Below, piece after piece: positions 24,849 to 33,393 of a stretch of 64,000 bases of DNA; position 1 is the first letter of the stretch, and each line of letters opens with the position of its first letter. Origin of the DNA: UBA2365 sp964594045. Its GTDB lineage: Bacteria > Bacteroidota > Bacteroidia > Chitinophagales > Saprospiraceae. The translations under genes and the position numbers were made by a program. The stretch lies in the NCBI GenBank assembly GCA_964594045.1, contig CAZQKR010000003.1, positions 62,001-126,000 on the forward strand. Reading direction: 5' to 3'. The notes under the pieces were generated by a model. The model worked only from the letters and a program-made list of their open reading frames with translations. It did not search any database and had not been told where the DNA came from.

Positions 24849-27020
24849 ATGAAGGCTTCGTTAATCAATTGGATTCACCGTACTTTTATCATATTGAGTG
24901 GGTGTATCCTGATGAATACATCATCCGGACAAGGTGGAATGTGGATGCCCAATAAGCTGGAAGGGCTGAATGAAAAAGAGATGCAGGAAATGGGTATGGA
25001 GCTTGAAGTTTCAGATATTTACCATCCTGATTCCGGGTCGCTTAAAGACGGTATTGTCAGATTCGGCAGAGGTTGCACGGGCGCGATCATTTCCGGTGAA
25101 GGTTTGCTGATCACCAACCACCACTGTGGTTACGGCAATATACAACGCCTTTCCACAGTGGAAAATAACCTGTTGAAAAATGGTTTTTGGGCTGCGACAA
25201 GAGCAGATGAACTTCCAGCTCCCGGACTGACCGTTACCATAGTCGACCGGATAGAGGATGTGACAGAGACTATATTGTCGGGAATTGGAGTTGACATGGA
25301 CCCGAGGGAAAGGCAATCGATTGTTGATCAGCGCATCGATGCACTGAGGAAAGCTACACCGAAAACGGCCTTTCAGGAGATAGAGATCAGTCCTTTTTAC
25401 CAGGGCAATCAGTATTTTCTGTTCGTGGTCACTATATACAGGGATATCCGGTTGGTAGGTTGTCCGCCGGAATCCATAGGGAAATTCGGATCGGATACGG
25501 ACAATTGGGTATGGCCCAGACATACAGGCGACTTTGCACTGTTCAGGATTTATGCCGGTCCGGATAATTTGCCGGCAGTTTATGCTCCGGAGAATAAACC
25601 ACTTACTCCTAAACATTATTTTCCGGTTTCCATCGAAGGGGTCAAAGAAAGAGATTTTACCATGGTTTTTGGCTTTCCGGGAAGGACCAAAGAATATTTG
25701 CCGGCAGTGGCCATCGAACAGACCGTCAATGTGGTGAATCCGGCCAGAATTGAGCTCAGGACAGATGCACTTTCCATCATGAATAAATACATGCGGAATG
25801 ATGAAAAGATCAGATTGCAGTACGCTTCCAAAAGCGCAGGAATTGCCAATGCCTGGAAAAAATGGATAGGAGAAAATCAGGGCTTGAAAGCCGTGAAAGC
25901 AGTTGAAAAAAAGAAGGCTTTTGAGTCAGAATTTCTTAAGAAAGTGCGATCAAACCCGGAGTGGAATGACAAATATGGTTCTGTTCTGTCTGATTTTGAG
26001 CGGCTGTACAAGGAACTTGAACCATTGGCATTTGCTGAAGCCTATTCCTATGAGACCACCATACAAAACATTGAACTGGTTCGTTTGATCGGGTTCTTTA
26101 ACGAGCTGGTCAAAGCATACAAGCAAAACGGACAGGAAGGATTTTTGTCCTACCGGGAAAAGCTGGCACCATTTTTAAATGGCTTTTACAAGGACTATCA
26201 TCCTGAGATCGACAAAGAAATATTTGCCGCCCTTTTTGATAAGTATATGGATAACATGGAAAAAAAATACATTCCTTTTTCATTTGAACCATATGAAAGC
26301 GGTACCGTACTGGCGGATGTCATTTACAACAACACCATGTTTACAAAACCGGGTGAAGTGGAAAAATTGTTGCAGCAGGATGATATTCAGTTTATTGTAG
26401 ATGCCATTGAAAGTGATCTCGCTTTTTATACCGCAGTACAGTGGAGGGAAATATATGATCAGACCACGCCGGAGTTCAACAGGATAACGGAGCAGATCAA
26501 CCACCTTCAGATGAAATACATGAAAGCCCTGATGGAAGTTTTTCCGGATTTCAGATTTTTCCCGGATGCCAACAGCACGCTCAGGTTAACATACGGTTAT
26601 GTCAACGGCTATAAACCCAAAGATGCCATATATTATCTGCCGAATTCTTATTTCACCGGTGTCATGGAAAAATATATTCCAGGAGATTATGAGTTTGACC
26701 TTCCGGTTGAACTGATCAGTTTATACAACAAAAAGGATTATGGTGTGTATGCAGATGAAACGGGTGATGTGCCTGTTTGTTTTATCGGCACCAACCACAC
26801 CACCGGTGGAAATTCAGGCAGTCCTGTCCTCAACAGGTACGGACACATTATCGGACTGAATTTTGACAGGGTGTGGGAAGGCACGATGAGCGATATCTAT
26901 TACGACCCTGCAATTTGTCGCAACATCATGCTGGATACACGCTACATTTTATTCATTATTGAAAAATTTGCCAATGCAGGCCACTTGATCAGTGAAATGG
27001 ATGTGGTCCTGCCAAAATAG
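24849..27020 (+). CDS. S46 dipeptidyl-peptidase, DPP11-like
   Basis: The protein has 723 residues with an N-terminal signal (hydrophobic 12-24, cleavage near SSG-Q). The S46 serine-peptidase hallmarks are present: the His region LITNHHCGYG (H92), the Asp region DNWVWPRHTGDF and the nucleophile Ser 656 in GGNSGSPV. Eighteen residues after the Ser there is Arg 674 (GLNFDR); in Porphyromonas gingivalis the matching Arg 673 of DPP11 gives preference for Asp/Glu at P1, while DPP7 has Gly there. It should remove dipeptides from the N-termini of acidic peptides in the periplasm, helping peptide feeding. The length is normal and no residues are missing. Confidence 0.92.
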   Translation: MKASLINWIHRTFIILSGCILMNTSSGQGGMWMPNKLEGLNEKEMQEMGMELEVSDIYHPDSGSLKDGIVRFGRGCTGAIISGEGLLITNHHCGYGNIQRLSTVENNLLKNGFWAATRADELPAPGLTVTIVDRIEDVTETILSGIGVDMDPRERQSIVDQRIDALRKATPKTAFQEIEISPFYQGNQYFLFVVTIYRDIRLVGCPPESIGKFGSDTDNWVWPRHTGDFALFRIYAGPDNLPAVYAPENKPLTPKHYFPVSIEGVKERDFTMVFGFPGRTKEYLPAVAIEQTVNVVNPARIELRTDALSIMNKYMRNDEKIRLQYASKSAGIANAWKKWIGENQGLKAVKAVEKKKAFESEFLKKVRSNPEWNDKYGSVLSDFERLYKELEPLAFAEAYSYETTIQNIELVRLIGFFNELVKAYKQNGQEGFLSYREKLAPFLNGFYKDYHPEIDKEIFAALFDKYMDNMEKKYIPFSFEPYESGTVLADVIYNNTMFTKPGEVEKLLQQDDIQFIVDAIESDLAFYTAVQWREIYDQTTPEFNRITEQINHLQMKYMKALMEVFPDFRFFPDANSTLRLTYGYVNGYKPKDAIYYLPNSYFTGVMEKYIPGDYEFDLPVELISLYNKKDYGVYADETGDVPVCFIGTNHTTGGNSGSPVLNRYGHIIGLNFDRVWEGTMSDIYYDPAICRNIMLDTRYILFIIEKFANAGHLISEMDVVLPK

Positions 27021-27096
27021 ACGGTGCTATGTCCGAAAAAGCATTTTTTTGACCAGGCAGTTGTTACTGCCTGTCATGATCAGTGATACTCGGGGC

Positions 27097-27531
27097 CTAG
27101 AACCACCCGGTTCCAAAGCCTCTGAAAGGCCATGGAATTCCTAGTATTGCGATCAGTAAGGCTATCAGATAATAAATAAATATGGCTTTTTGCCCTCTCA
27201 CATAGTCCATTTTGGTTGACTTAATGTAACCGATGTGGATCAGGATCAGTGCGATCAGCATCATCAGCCAGTGTTCTATGGTGAAAAAGCGTATGGTAGG
27301 ATTTTTCATAAATCCTTCACTGAAGCTAACCATTGAGCTGGTAAAGAACAGCACAATACCCAAAACAAACTGAAGTGTAAAGACCACCAAAGTATATAAA
27401 GGCAGATTTAGTTTGTTTTTGCCGGGAATATGAGGTTTTGATTTCAGCTGGTAAGCCCTGAAAATCGTGAAGATCATTAGCAAAAGCAGTACCCACCTAA
27501 GACCGGAGTGGGAGTGTAACAATATTTCCAT
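27097..27531 (-). CDS. Small four-helix membrane protein, cytochrome-b-like
   Basis: The protein has 144 residues and four hydrophobic helices (about 12-26, 47-66, 83-103 and 116-134). The N-terminus reads HSHSGLRW, and EHWLMM and LIHIGY give further membrane-facing His residues that might bind haem. Proteins of this type in Bacteroidota are often annotated as cytochrome B without direct evidence. It sits downstream of, and convergent with, the S46 peptidase gene. The function is unproven. Confidence 0.72.
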   Translation of the reverse strand: MEILLHSHSGLRWVLLLLMIFTIFRAYQLKSKPHIPGKNKLNLPLYTLVVFTLQFVLGIVLFFTSSMVSFSEGFMKNPTIRFFTIEHWLMMLIALILIHIGYIKSTKMDYVRGQKAIFIYYLIALLIAILGIPWPFRGFGTGWF

Positions 27532-27702
27532 AATCTGAATTTTTGGAGTATAACAAATTCGGCAGCTAAAGGTTCACATCAACTATGCATTCGCAAACCA
27601 CCTGAGGTGTTTTTAACATTGATGAAAAAACGAACCGATTTTATGATTTTAAGAATACTTTGTCGACATTTTGTACCTGTTTATCTATATTACTAAAAAA
27701 AA

Positions 27703-27746
27703 CATAGTATAAGGTATTGCATAGTATTATAATTGTTATATATTTG
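27703..27746 (+). promoter_or_regulatory. Promoter and possible operator of padR-pspC operon
   Basis: ATTG with TTG at 27717-27719, a 19-base gap, and TATATTTG at 27739-27746 match the Bacteroidota promoter consensus. The octamer CATAGTAT occurs at 27703-27710 and again at 27720-27727, flanking the -33 element with a 17-base period. Since PadR proteins usually repress their own operon, this direct repeat is a candidate operator. Confidence 0.6.
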
Positions 27747-27787
27747 CAGTATGATTTCAATTAAAAATATTTTGAAAACAGAAAGCT

Positions 27788-28126
27788 ATGAATATTGACA
27801 ACACAAAAGCACAAATGAGAAAAGGAGTTTTGGAACTCATTACCCTTTCCATTATTGAAAAAGGAGAAGCATATCCTTCAGACATTATACAGGAGCTGAA
27901 AAATGCAGAACTGATCGTGGTGGAAGGAACCATGTATCCATTGTTGAACAGGTTGAAAAACGCCGGTTTATTGAGTTATTACTGGCAGGAATCCACCTCC
28001 GGGCCACCGAGAAAGTACTTCAAGATCACTCCGGAAGGCAGTGTTTTTCTTGAGGAATTGAAAAAAACATGGGAAAAGCTGGATAATGCCATTAAATCCA
28101 CCAGTAAGGGGGAGGATGCTATTTAA
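27788..28126 (+). CDS. PadR-family transcriptional regulator
   Basis: The protein has 112 residues. It starts MNIDNTKAQMRKGVLELI, then a winged helix with GEAYPSDIIQELKNAELIVVEGTMYPLLNRL split around residue 45 and the wing PPRKYFKITPEG (about 77-88). This is the short PadR-s2-like form without a long C-terminal domain. It binds DNA as a dimer and often controls the gene next to it, here a PspC-domain protein 65 bp downstream. The PadR-PspC pair is a common arrangement in Bacteroidota and is thought to respond to envelope stress. Confidence 0.9.
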   Translation: MNIDNTKAQMRKGVLELITLSIIEKGEAYPSDIIQELKNAELIVVEGTMYPLLNRLKNAGLLSYYWQESTSGPPRKYFKITPEGSVFLEELKKTWEKLDNAIKSTSKGEDAI

Positions 28127-28191
28127 AAAATTCGTAAAATTTGCAGAAAATCTGAAAACATAACAAAAATCATAAAAATTAAAATTTAAAA

Positions 28192-28893
28192 ATGAAACGA
28201 TTACTTCAAGTAAATTTATGCAATAATCAATTTGCCATTGATCAGGATGCTTATGAAAGACTGGAAAGTTATTTTGCATCACTGGAAAAACATTTTGAAC
28301 ACAATGAAAATGCCGAGGAGATCATTTATGATATCGAGTGCCGCCTAGCAGAGCTTTTCAATGAAAACCTGACCAAAGGGTCTGTGTTGACCATCAGGGA
28401 TATTGAGCAGGCAATCAATGTAATGGGAAGACCTGAGGATTTCGGTGACCTGGATGCTGAAGCAGAAACCCCAAAAGAGACGCCCAAATTCAGTTCAGCA
28501 CAGCAGGGCAGGACGGAAGAGAAAAAAACAGGTTTCAGACCAGGTAAAAAGTTGTACAGGGATCCGGAAAATAAAGTGGTTGGAGGTGTTTGTTCAGGTC
28601 TTTCCGCGTATTTTGGCATACCGGACCCGATTTGGATCAGACTTTTGATGGTATTCCTGGTATTTTTTGGCGGGATGTCGGTGATTGTATACCTGGTTTT
28701 AATGATCGTCATTCCAAAAGCCGAAACCCAGGCGGACAGAAAAGCCATGTATGGGGAACCGATAGATATCAATGACATTGCCGAATCTGTGGAAAAAGAG
28801 ATCGAATCCCTTTCTGACCAGATCCAGAATTGGGCAGACAGTTTCAGGGAAAAAAGGGAGCAGAAAAAGTACAGAAAATACAGGAAATTTTAG
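28192..28893 (+). CDS. PspC-domain membrane protein
   Basis: The protein has 233 residues. The N-terminal cytoplasmic part (about 1-95) includes YDAYERLESY-like text (QDAYERLESYFASLEKHF), YDIECRLAELF and INVMGRPEDFG, typical of Bacteroidota PspC proteins. The PspC domain (about 115-180) starts LYRDPENKVVGGVCSGLSA and has two membrane segments with the IPDPIWIRL motif. The C-terminus is a charged coiled-coil-like stretch (about 195-233, ESVEKEIESLSDQI). It is likely a partner of the PadR regulator upstream, in envelope stress signalling. Confidence 0.9.
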   Translation: MKRLLQVNLCNNQFAIDQDAYERLESYFASLEKHFEHNENAEEIIYDIECRLAELFNENLTKGSVLTIRDIEQAINVMGRPEDFGDLDAEAETPKETPKFSSAQQGRTEEKKTGFRPGKKLYRDPENKVVGGVCSGLSAYFGIPDPIWIRLLMVFLVFFGGMSVIVYLVLMIVIPKAETQADRKAMYGEPIDINDIAESVEKEIESLSDQIQNWADSFREKREQKKYRKYRKF

Positions 28894-29056
28894 AATGTAC
28901 TTCCATACGTTCAATCCTGAATGCAAATCTTTGATTCCCACATTAACAGCTATCTTGATCCCTATGGATACACATTCCTGATACAGGGTCATGATGGCCA
29001 AAGAGGTAAAAATTTGTCTTTGCATACAGACTTCATATACATTTTCATATATATTG

Positions 29057-29096
29057 CGCCTGGTTTTGGAAATAACTTCTGAAACCAGGCGTTTTT
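29057..29096 (+). terminator. Rho-independent terminator after pspC
   Basis: A perfect 10-bp stem, CGCCTGGTTT (29057-29066) with AAACCAGGCG (29082-29091), 15-base loop, followed by TTTTT. It lies about 165 bases after the PspC stop and just before the next gene. Confidence 0.75.
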
Positions 29097-29124
29097 ACAT
29101 TTTAGTCACAAAAAAATATTGGGT

Positions 29125-29553
29125 ATGATTAGGATTCAGCAAGCAATTAAATTTTTATTAATCCTTTTTATCGGAAGTTTTTTCATGATCAGTTGCTCCA
29201 AAACCAGCAAGGATGAGCAGGCCAATGAATTGCTGGCAGGTACATGGAAGGCTACTTCAATCAAGGATAAAGCCAATTTTGAATACCTGGCAGGCACGAT
29301 CGAACAAAACAAAATGTATTTCAGAAAAGATTCCGGTAATATCGGTTATATGGATTGGGAGATCAAAACCACTTATGAAGGCAATAATTTACTGAATTTA
29401 TCATTCGAAGGCGATTACACTGTAAGGGATGACGGAACGAGATTGCTTTTTGGTGAAGATTATGAATTTCTGCTGGACGTCGAAAAAAATGAGCTGAACA
29501 TCACTTTGCTTGAAAATACCGGCAACATCACTTTCATAGCAGAAAGGCAATAA
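29125..29553 (+). CDS. Small lipoprotein, lipocalin-like
   Basis: The protein has 142 residues from the ATG at 29125; the in-frame TTG at 29119 is less likely. It has a lipoprotein signal with lipobox MISC (Cys 23). The rest is beta-rich: LLAGTWKATSI at about 36-46, MYFRKDSGNIGYMDWEIK, LLNLSFEGDYTV and ITFIAERQ at the end. The GTWKATS motif near the start and an all-beta pattern fit the lipocalin-like domains common in Bacteroidota lipoproteins. The function is unknown. It stands alone after a strong terminator. Confidence 0.75.
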   Translation: MIRIQQAIKFLLILFIGSFFMISCSKTSKDEQANELLAGTWKATSIKDKANFEYLAGTIEQNKMYFRKDSGNIGYMDWEIKTTYEGNNLLNLSFEGDYTVRDDGTRLLFGEDYEFLLDVEKNELNITLLENTGNITFIAERQ

Positions 29554-29565
29554 AACAAAAAAACA

Positions 29566-29586
29566 AGTGGGGATCTATTCCCCATT
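29566..29586 (-). terminator. Terminator of pcm
   Basis: A stem of about 9 bp around TGGGGATCTATTCCCCA, followed on the minus strand by TTGTTTTTTTG. It overlaps the stop codon of pcm and may also slow transcription coming from the lipoprotein gene. Confidence 0.55.
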
Positions 29587-30231
29587 TGTGCCTTTGAGCA
29601 AGGGAACGAACCTGTAATAACCGTGTTTTTCCTTTTTCAACTGGTTTTCGCCGGTTTTGATGATCCGTATCATTTCCTGCGTATCGCCTGCACCGTAAGG
29701 CACGACCATGATTCCCCCGGTTTTAAGTTGTTTGATCAGTTCATCCGGAATTTCCGGCGCCCCTGCCGTGATCAGGATCTTGTCAAAAGGTGCAAACCTG
29801 GGGGCACCTTTGTAGCCGTCACCAAACAGAGTACGGATATTGTTGAAGCCGATTTGCGGTAAAAACTCGCTGGTCTTTTTAAAAAGTGTTTCCTGTCTTT
29901 CAATACTGTAAACCTTTGCACCCAACATCGACAAAACACAAGCCTGGTAACCTGACCCGGTACCTATTTCCAGGACTTTATCCCCCTTTTTTACCTGCAG
30001 AAGCCAGGTTTGTACGGCAACGGTGTATGGTTGGGAAATGGTCTGATGGGCATCAATGGGGAAGGCCACGTCCTTGTAGGCCCAGTCATCAAATGCCTGG
30101 TCCAGGAAAAAATGTCTCGGAATAGTTCCGATAGCTTCCAGGATGGCTTCATCCAGGATACCTTTGGACCTCAGTTCTTCAACAAGTTTTTTACGGAGTC
30201 CCTTATGTCTGTAATTATCGTTATATTGCAT
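29575..30231 (-). CDS. pcm: Protein-L-isoaspartate O-methyltransferase
   Basis: The protein has 218 residues. It begins RHKGLRKKLVEELRSKGI and has the PCMT features: IPRHFFLDQAFDDWAY, QTISQPYTVA at about 63-72, SAM motif I VLEIGTGSGYQACVL at about 85-99, and the later motif FDKILITAGAPEIP. It repairs isoaspartyl residues in damaged proteins using S-adenosylmethionine. It is divergent from the phosphohexomutase gene, with 36 bp between the start codons. Confidence 0.94.
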   Translation of the reverse strand: MQYNDNYRHKGLRKKLVEELRSKGILDEAILEAIGTIPRHFFLDQAFDDWAYKDVAFPIDAHQTISQPYTVAVQTWLLQVKKGDKVLEIGTGSGYQACVLSMLGAKVYSIERQETLFKKTSEFLPQIGFNNIRTLFGDGYKGAPRFAPFDKILITAGAPEIPDELIKQLKTGGIMVVPYGAGDTQEMIRIIKTGENQLKKEKHGYYRFVPLLKGTNGE

Positions 30232-30267
30232 GCCGGCACAAAAGTATCAAATAAAAAAAATATAAAA

Positions 30268-31671
30268 ATGTTCAAGGATATAAAATTTGGAACAGATGGC
30301 TGGAGGGCACTGATCGGCAAGGAGTACACTGTTGAAAATGTAGTCAGGGTGAGTTATGGCGTGGTGCAATGGATGAAGGAGAAAAAATTTGATTCCGTGA
30401 TCATCGGATATGATTGCAGGTTTGGCGGCAGGATGTTTGCAGAATCAGCCGCAGCAGTATTTGCAGCCTCCGGAATTCAGGTGATCATGGATAAAACCTT
30501 TGTCACCACACCTATGATCTCTCTTGCTCTGGTAAAGCTGAAGGTTCCTGTTGGGGTGATCATCACAGCCTCTCACAATCCCCCGGAATATAATGGTTAT
30601 AAACTCAAATCCGGTTTTGGTGGACCGACCCTTGAGGAGGACATCAGAAGAGTGGAGTCACTGATTCCTGCCGGAACTCCCGAAACCGGTCCCGGGATCG
30701 ATCCATTTATTCAGAATGGTCATGTTGTTTATCATGATCTTGCCTCGATCTACAAAGCTCACCTGGAGACCCGATTTGACCTGGAAAAATTAAGAAGGCA
30801 ATCAGCCTCAATGGTTTATGACAGTATGTATGGTGCAGGCCAGACTTTTATGAAACAGCTTTTTCCTCAGGCGACCCACATTCACAGCACTTACGATCCT
30901 TATTTTGGAGGCATTGCCCCTGAACCCATCCCCAAAAACCTGAAGGACCTTGAGCTATTCCTTAAGCACCATTCCGGATACAGTTTTGGCCTGGCCAATG
31001 ATGGTGACGCTGACCGGATAGGTATGTATGACGGGAATGGCCGTTATGTGGATGCACAGCATATTCTGCTGCTTTTGCTTTATTATCTGGTTGAATTTAT
31101 GCAATATAAAGGCAGGGTGGTAATATCTTTTGCGGTTACGGAAAAGGTGAAATTGCTCGCCAAATCCTATGGATTGCCATACACTTATACGAAAATAGGG
31201 TTCAAGAACATCACGCCGGTCATGCTGGAGGAAGCTGTGATCATGGCTGGAGAGGAAGCAGGAGGGATCGCTGCGATCAATCATATTCCTGAAAGAGATG
31301 GAATCTGGATCGGGTTGTTGATGATGGAACTGATGGAGAAAACAGGAAAATCTCTGGCTGAACTGGTGGATATGATCCATGAAAAACTAGGGCCGTTTGC
31401 TTATGACCGAGTTGACCTGCATTTGAGTCAGGCCCAAAAAGACAAAGTGGTCCAGCAATGCCTGGAAGGCAATCTGACCAGGATCGGTGACAGGAAAATC
31501 ATCAAAACTTACGATCTGGATGGATACAAATATTATTTTTCCGATGATGAATGGCTGATGGTCAGGCCCAGCGGAACGGAACCTGTGCTGAGGCTTTATG
31601 CCCAGTCAGTAAATGAATCTGCGGTTCGACTCCTGCTTGAGGATGCACAGAGTGATCTTGTTATTGATTGA
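30268..31671 (+). CDS. Phosphoglucomutase/phosphomannomutase
   Basis: The protein has 467 residues from the ATG at 30268 (MFKDIKFGTDGWRA); in-frame codons further upstream run into the divergent pcm gene and are rejected. Family sites in order: phosphoserine S102 in TASHNP, metal-binding DGDADR at D245, D247 and D249, sugar-binding GEEAGG at about 330, and phosphate-binding RPSGTEPVLRLY near residue 433. It interconverts hexose 1- and 6-phosphates (glucose or mannose; sugar preference not readable). Convergent elaA ends 11 bp after it. Confidence 0.93.
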   Translation: MFKDIKFGTDGWRALIGKEYTVENVVRVSYGVVQWMKEKKFDSVIIGYDCRFGGRMFAESAAAVFAASGIQVIMDKTFVTTPMISLALVKLKVPVGVIITASHNPPEYNGYKLKSGFGGPTLEEDIRRVESLIPAGTPETGPGIDPFIQNGHVVYHDLASIYKAHLETRFDLEKLRRQSASMVYDSMYGAGQTFMKQLFPQATHIHSTYDPYFGGIAPEPIPKNLKDLELFLKHHSGYSFGLANDGDADRIGMYDGNGRYVDAQHILLLLLYYLVEFMQYKGRVVISFAVTEKVKLLAKSYGLPYTYTKIGFKNITPVMLEEAVIMAGEEAGGIAAINHIPERDGIWIGLLMMELMEKTGKSLAELVDMIHEKLGPFAYDRVDLHLSQAQKDKVVQQCLEGNLTRIGDRKIIKTYDLDGYKYYFSDDEWLMVRPSGTEPVLRLYAQSVNESAVRLLLEDAQSDLVID

Positions 31672-31682
31672 TAATGAATAGA

Positions 31683-32150
31683 TCATAAATGATTTATAGG
31701 ATCTTTCATGATCATTGCGATATGAGGGATGTCATCTTCCATGTAAGGTTCGCTGACCTGTTCAAATCCCAGGGAAGTATAAAAAAGATCGAGATATTGC
31801 TGTGCTGAGATCTTGATCGGTAAATTTCCAAAACATTGTATACAAGCCTGGATACTGGCTTTCATCAACTGCTTTCCTGCACCGGTTTTCCGGATATCAG
31901 GATGCACGACTACCCTTCCAATGCTCGTATAACCGGAATAAGATACTCCTTCAGGAACCACCCGGCTGTAAGCAGTCAATTTTCCATTGTCATCTCTGAG
32001 GAAAAGGTGAAATGACTTAGGATCCTTGGTGTCTGCGTCGAGATAAGGACAGTTTTGTTCCACGATGAATACAGTTTGTCTCAAAACCATGATCTCGTGG
32101 AATTCGCTTACGGACAATTCATTAAAATGCTTTAAAGTATATTCCTGCAT
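31683..32150 (-). CDS. ElaA-type GNAT acetyltransferase
   Basis: The protein has 155 residues. It has the ElaA layout: FHEIMVLRQTVFIVEQNCPY at about 16-35, the acetyl-CoA-binding motif IGRVVVHPDIRKTGAGKQLM (starting about residue 77) and ISAQQYLDLFYTSLGF before the end. The natural substrate of ElaA is not established. The stop lies 11 bp from the convergent phosphohexomutase stop, and the start lies 3 bp after the stop of the EEP-like gene, so it shares an operon with it. Confidence 0.88.
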   Translation of the reverse strand: MQEYTLKHFNELSVSEFHEIMVLRQTVFIVEQNCPYLDADTKDPKSFHLFLRDDNGKLTAYSRVVPEGVSYSGYTSIGRVVVHPDIRKTGAGKQLMKASIQACIQCFGNLPIKISAQQYLDLFYTSLGFEQVSEPYMEDDIPHIAMIMKDPINHL

Positions 32151-32153
32151 GGG

Positions 32154-33137
32154 TTAATATTGGTTGAATGTTGTGATTTTATTCAATAAACCGGATGACT
32201 TGAGTTGGTAGGTGCCTTTCAAACCGATCTGATCATTTTTGCTGTCATAGACTTCTTCGATCGCGGTACATTCGAAAGCCCTGTTATAAAAAATGTGGTC
32301 ATAGGGAACATTCTTTTGCAGCATGGAAAGCGATTTTCTGCTTTTGTCCAGATGGGTGTTCGTGACAAATTGGCGCATTTCCTTTGACCAATATACCTGG
32401 TTGAATACACCCGGCATAAGCACAGGGTTGCCGAGTGAACGGATATGGTCGGACAGGTACTGCAGATGTTCTCCGGATTTTAAACCACTAAAATTACCAA
32501 AAGGAGGAACAATTTGAGCACAGATGAGGTGGAAATCATGGCCATCTTTTTGCAGCATGATATCCAGATCAGGTATCTGTTCATAATACAAGGTGTCGAG
32601 CTGTATGTAAGGCATTTTCAGAAAAACCATTTTTCCAAAAGCATCGATACGCACGAGTTGTGCAGCATACGGATAACTGGAGCTCAGGCGTTCAGTCAGC
32701 AATTTTGCCCAACCAGGAGTGACTTCATGAAAACAGAGGACATCAGTGCCTGATTTGTTCACTGCGCTTATAAGCGAATCAATTTCTCCATTAAAATGGA
32801 TCAAATTTATATTGGTGAGTGAGAGTTCGATATTCCCTCTTTTCGCAGGTAAGATCAATTCACTGTTGCTGAAGTTTTTAATGAACAAAGCGATGATTGC
32901 AGCACAGCACAAGCTGACCAATACAAGTCTTACATTATCCGTGATCAGGAAAAATACACCAAGAACGGCGTATAACAGAATAATGATCACGGCGAATTCG
33001 CTCAATTTTCGAAAAAAAATGATTTCCGGTGGTAATATCACCAGAACCATGAATACTACCAAAATTGAAATGACCGGAATATAGATTATTTTTTTATTTA
33101 AAAACTGTTTGATCAAATATGCCTGTTTTTTGGTCAA
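32154..33137 (-). CDS. EEP-fold membrane protein, active site degenerate
   Basis: The protein has 327 residues. Three hydrophobic helices (about 15-33, 42-60 and 64-88) are followed by an endonuclease/exonuclease/phosphatase-like domain (about 100-320). Some anchors remain: the acidic motif LCFHEVTP (E138) and YDHIF near residue 285. Others are altered: the canonical GDFN is GVFN with V244 in place of the Asp, the TH(P) strand is CAQIVPP, and the final SDH region reads LKGTYQ. Catalysis is therefore doubtful. It is upstream of and nearly touching elaA. Close relatives in Bacteroidota usually keep these residues. Confidence 0.75.
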   Translation of the reverse strand: MTKKQAYLIKQFLNKKIIYIPVISILVVFMVLVILPPEIIFFRKLSEFAVIIILLYAVLGVFFLITDNVRLVLVSLCCAAIIALFIKNFSNSELILPAKRGNIELSLTNINLIHFNGEIDSLISAVNKSGTDVLCFHEVTPGWAKLLTERLSSSYPYAAQLVRIDAFGKMVFLKMPYIQLDTLYYEQIPDLDIMLQKDGHDFHLICAQIVPPFGNFSGLKSGEHLQYLSDHIRSLGNPVLMPGVFNQVYWSKEMRQFVTNTHLDKSRKSLSMLQKNVPYDHIFYNRAFECTAIEEVYDSKNDQIGLKGTYQLKSSGLLNKITTFNQY

Positions 33138-33393
33138 AGATAATCAAGTAGATCATAATTCGAAAAAGATAAACGAACAGTCAGAACAACGCAACAGGAG
33201 GACTAAAATAAATATTGGCACTCGTTGAATACTTCTGACAGTTATTTGGATAATTTCAGCCGGATATTAATGCATGTTGTTCAATCATAATTGCAGCCAA
33301 TGTTAAAATAATGCTCAGGAACACAACAATTCATCAATTATTTATACATTTACTTTTCATTAAAACTTTTATTGTATCGCAAAAACGAAAACT

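Noticed and set aside
30010..30267. N-terminal extension of the phosphohexomutase
   Set aside because: It runs antisense to pcm and into the shared promoter region; the family start is at 30268.
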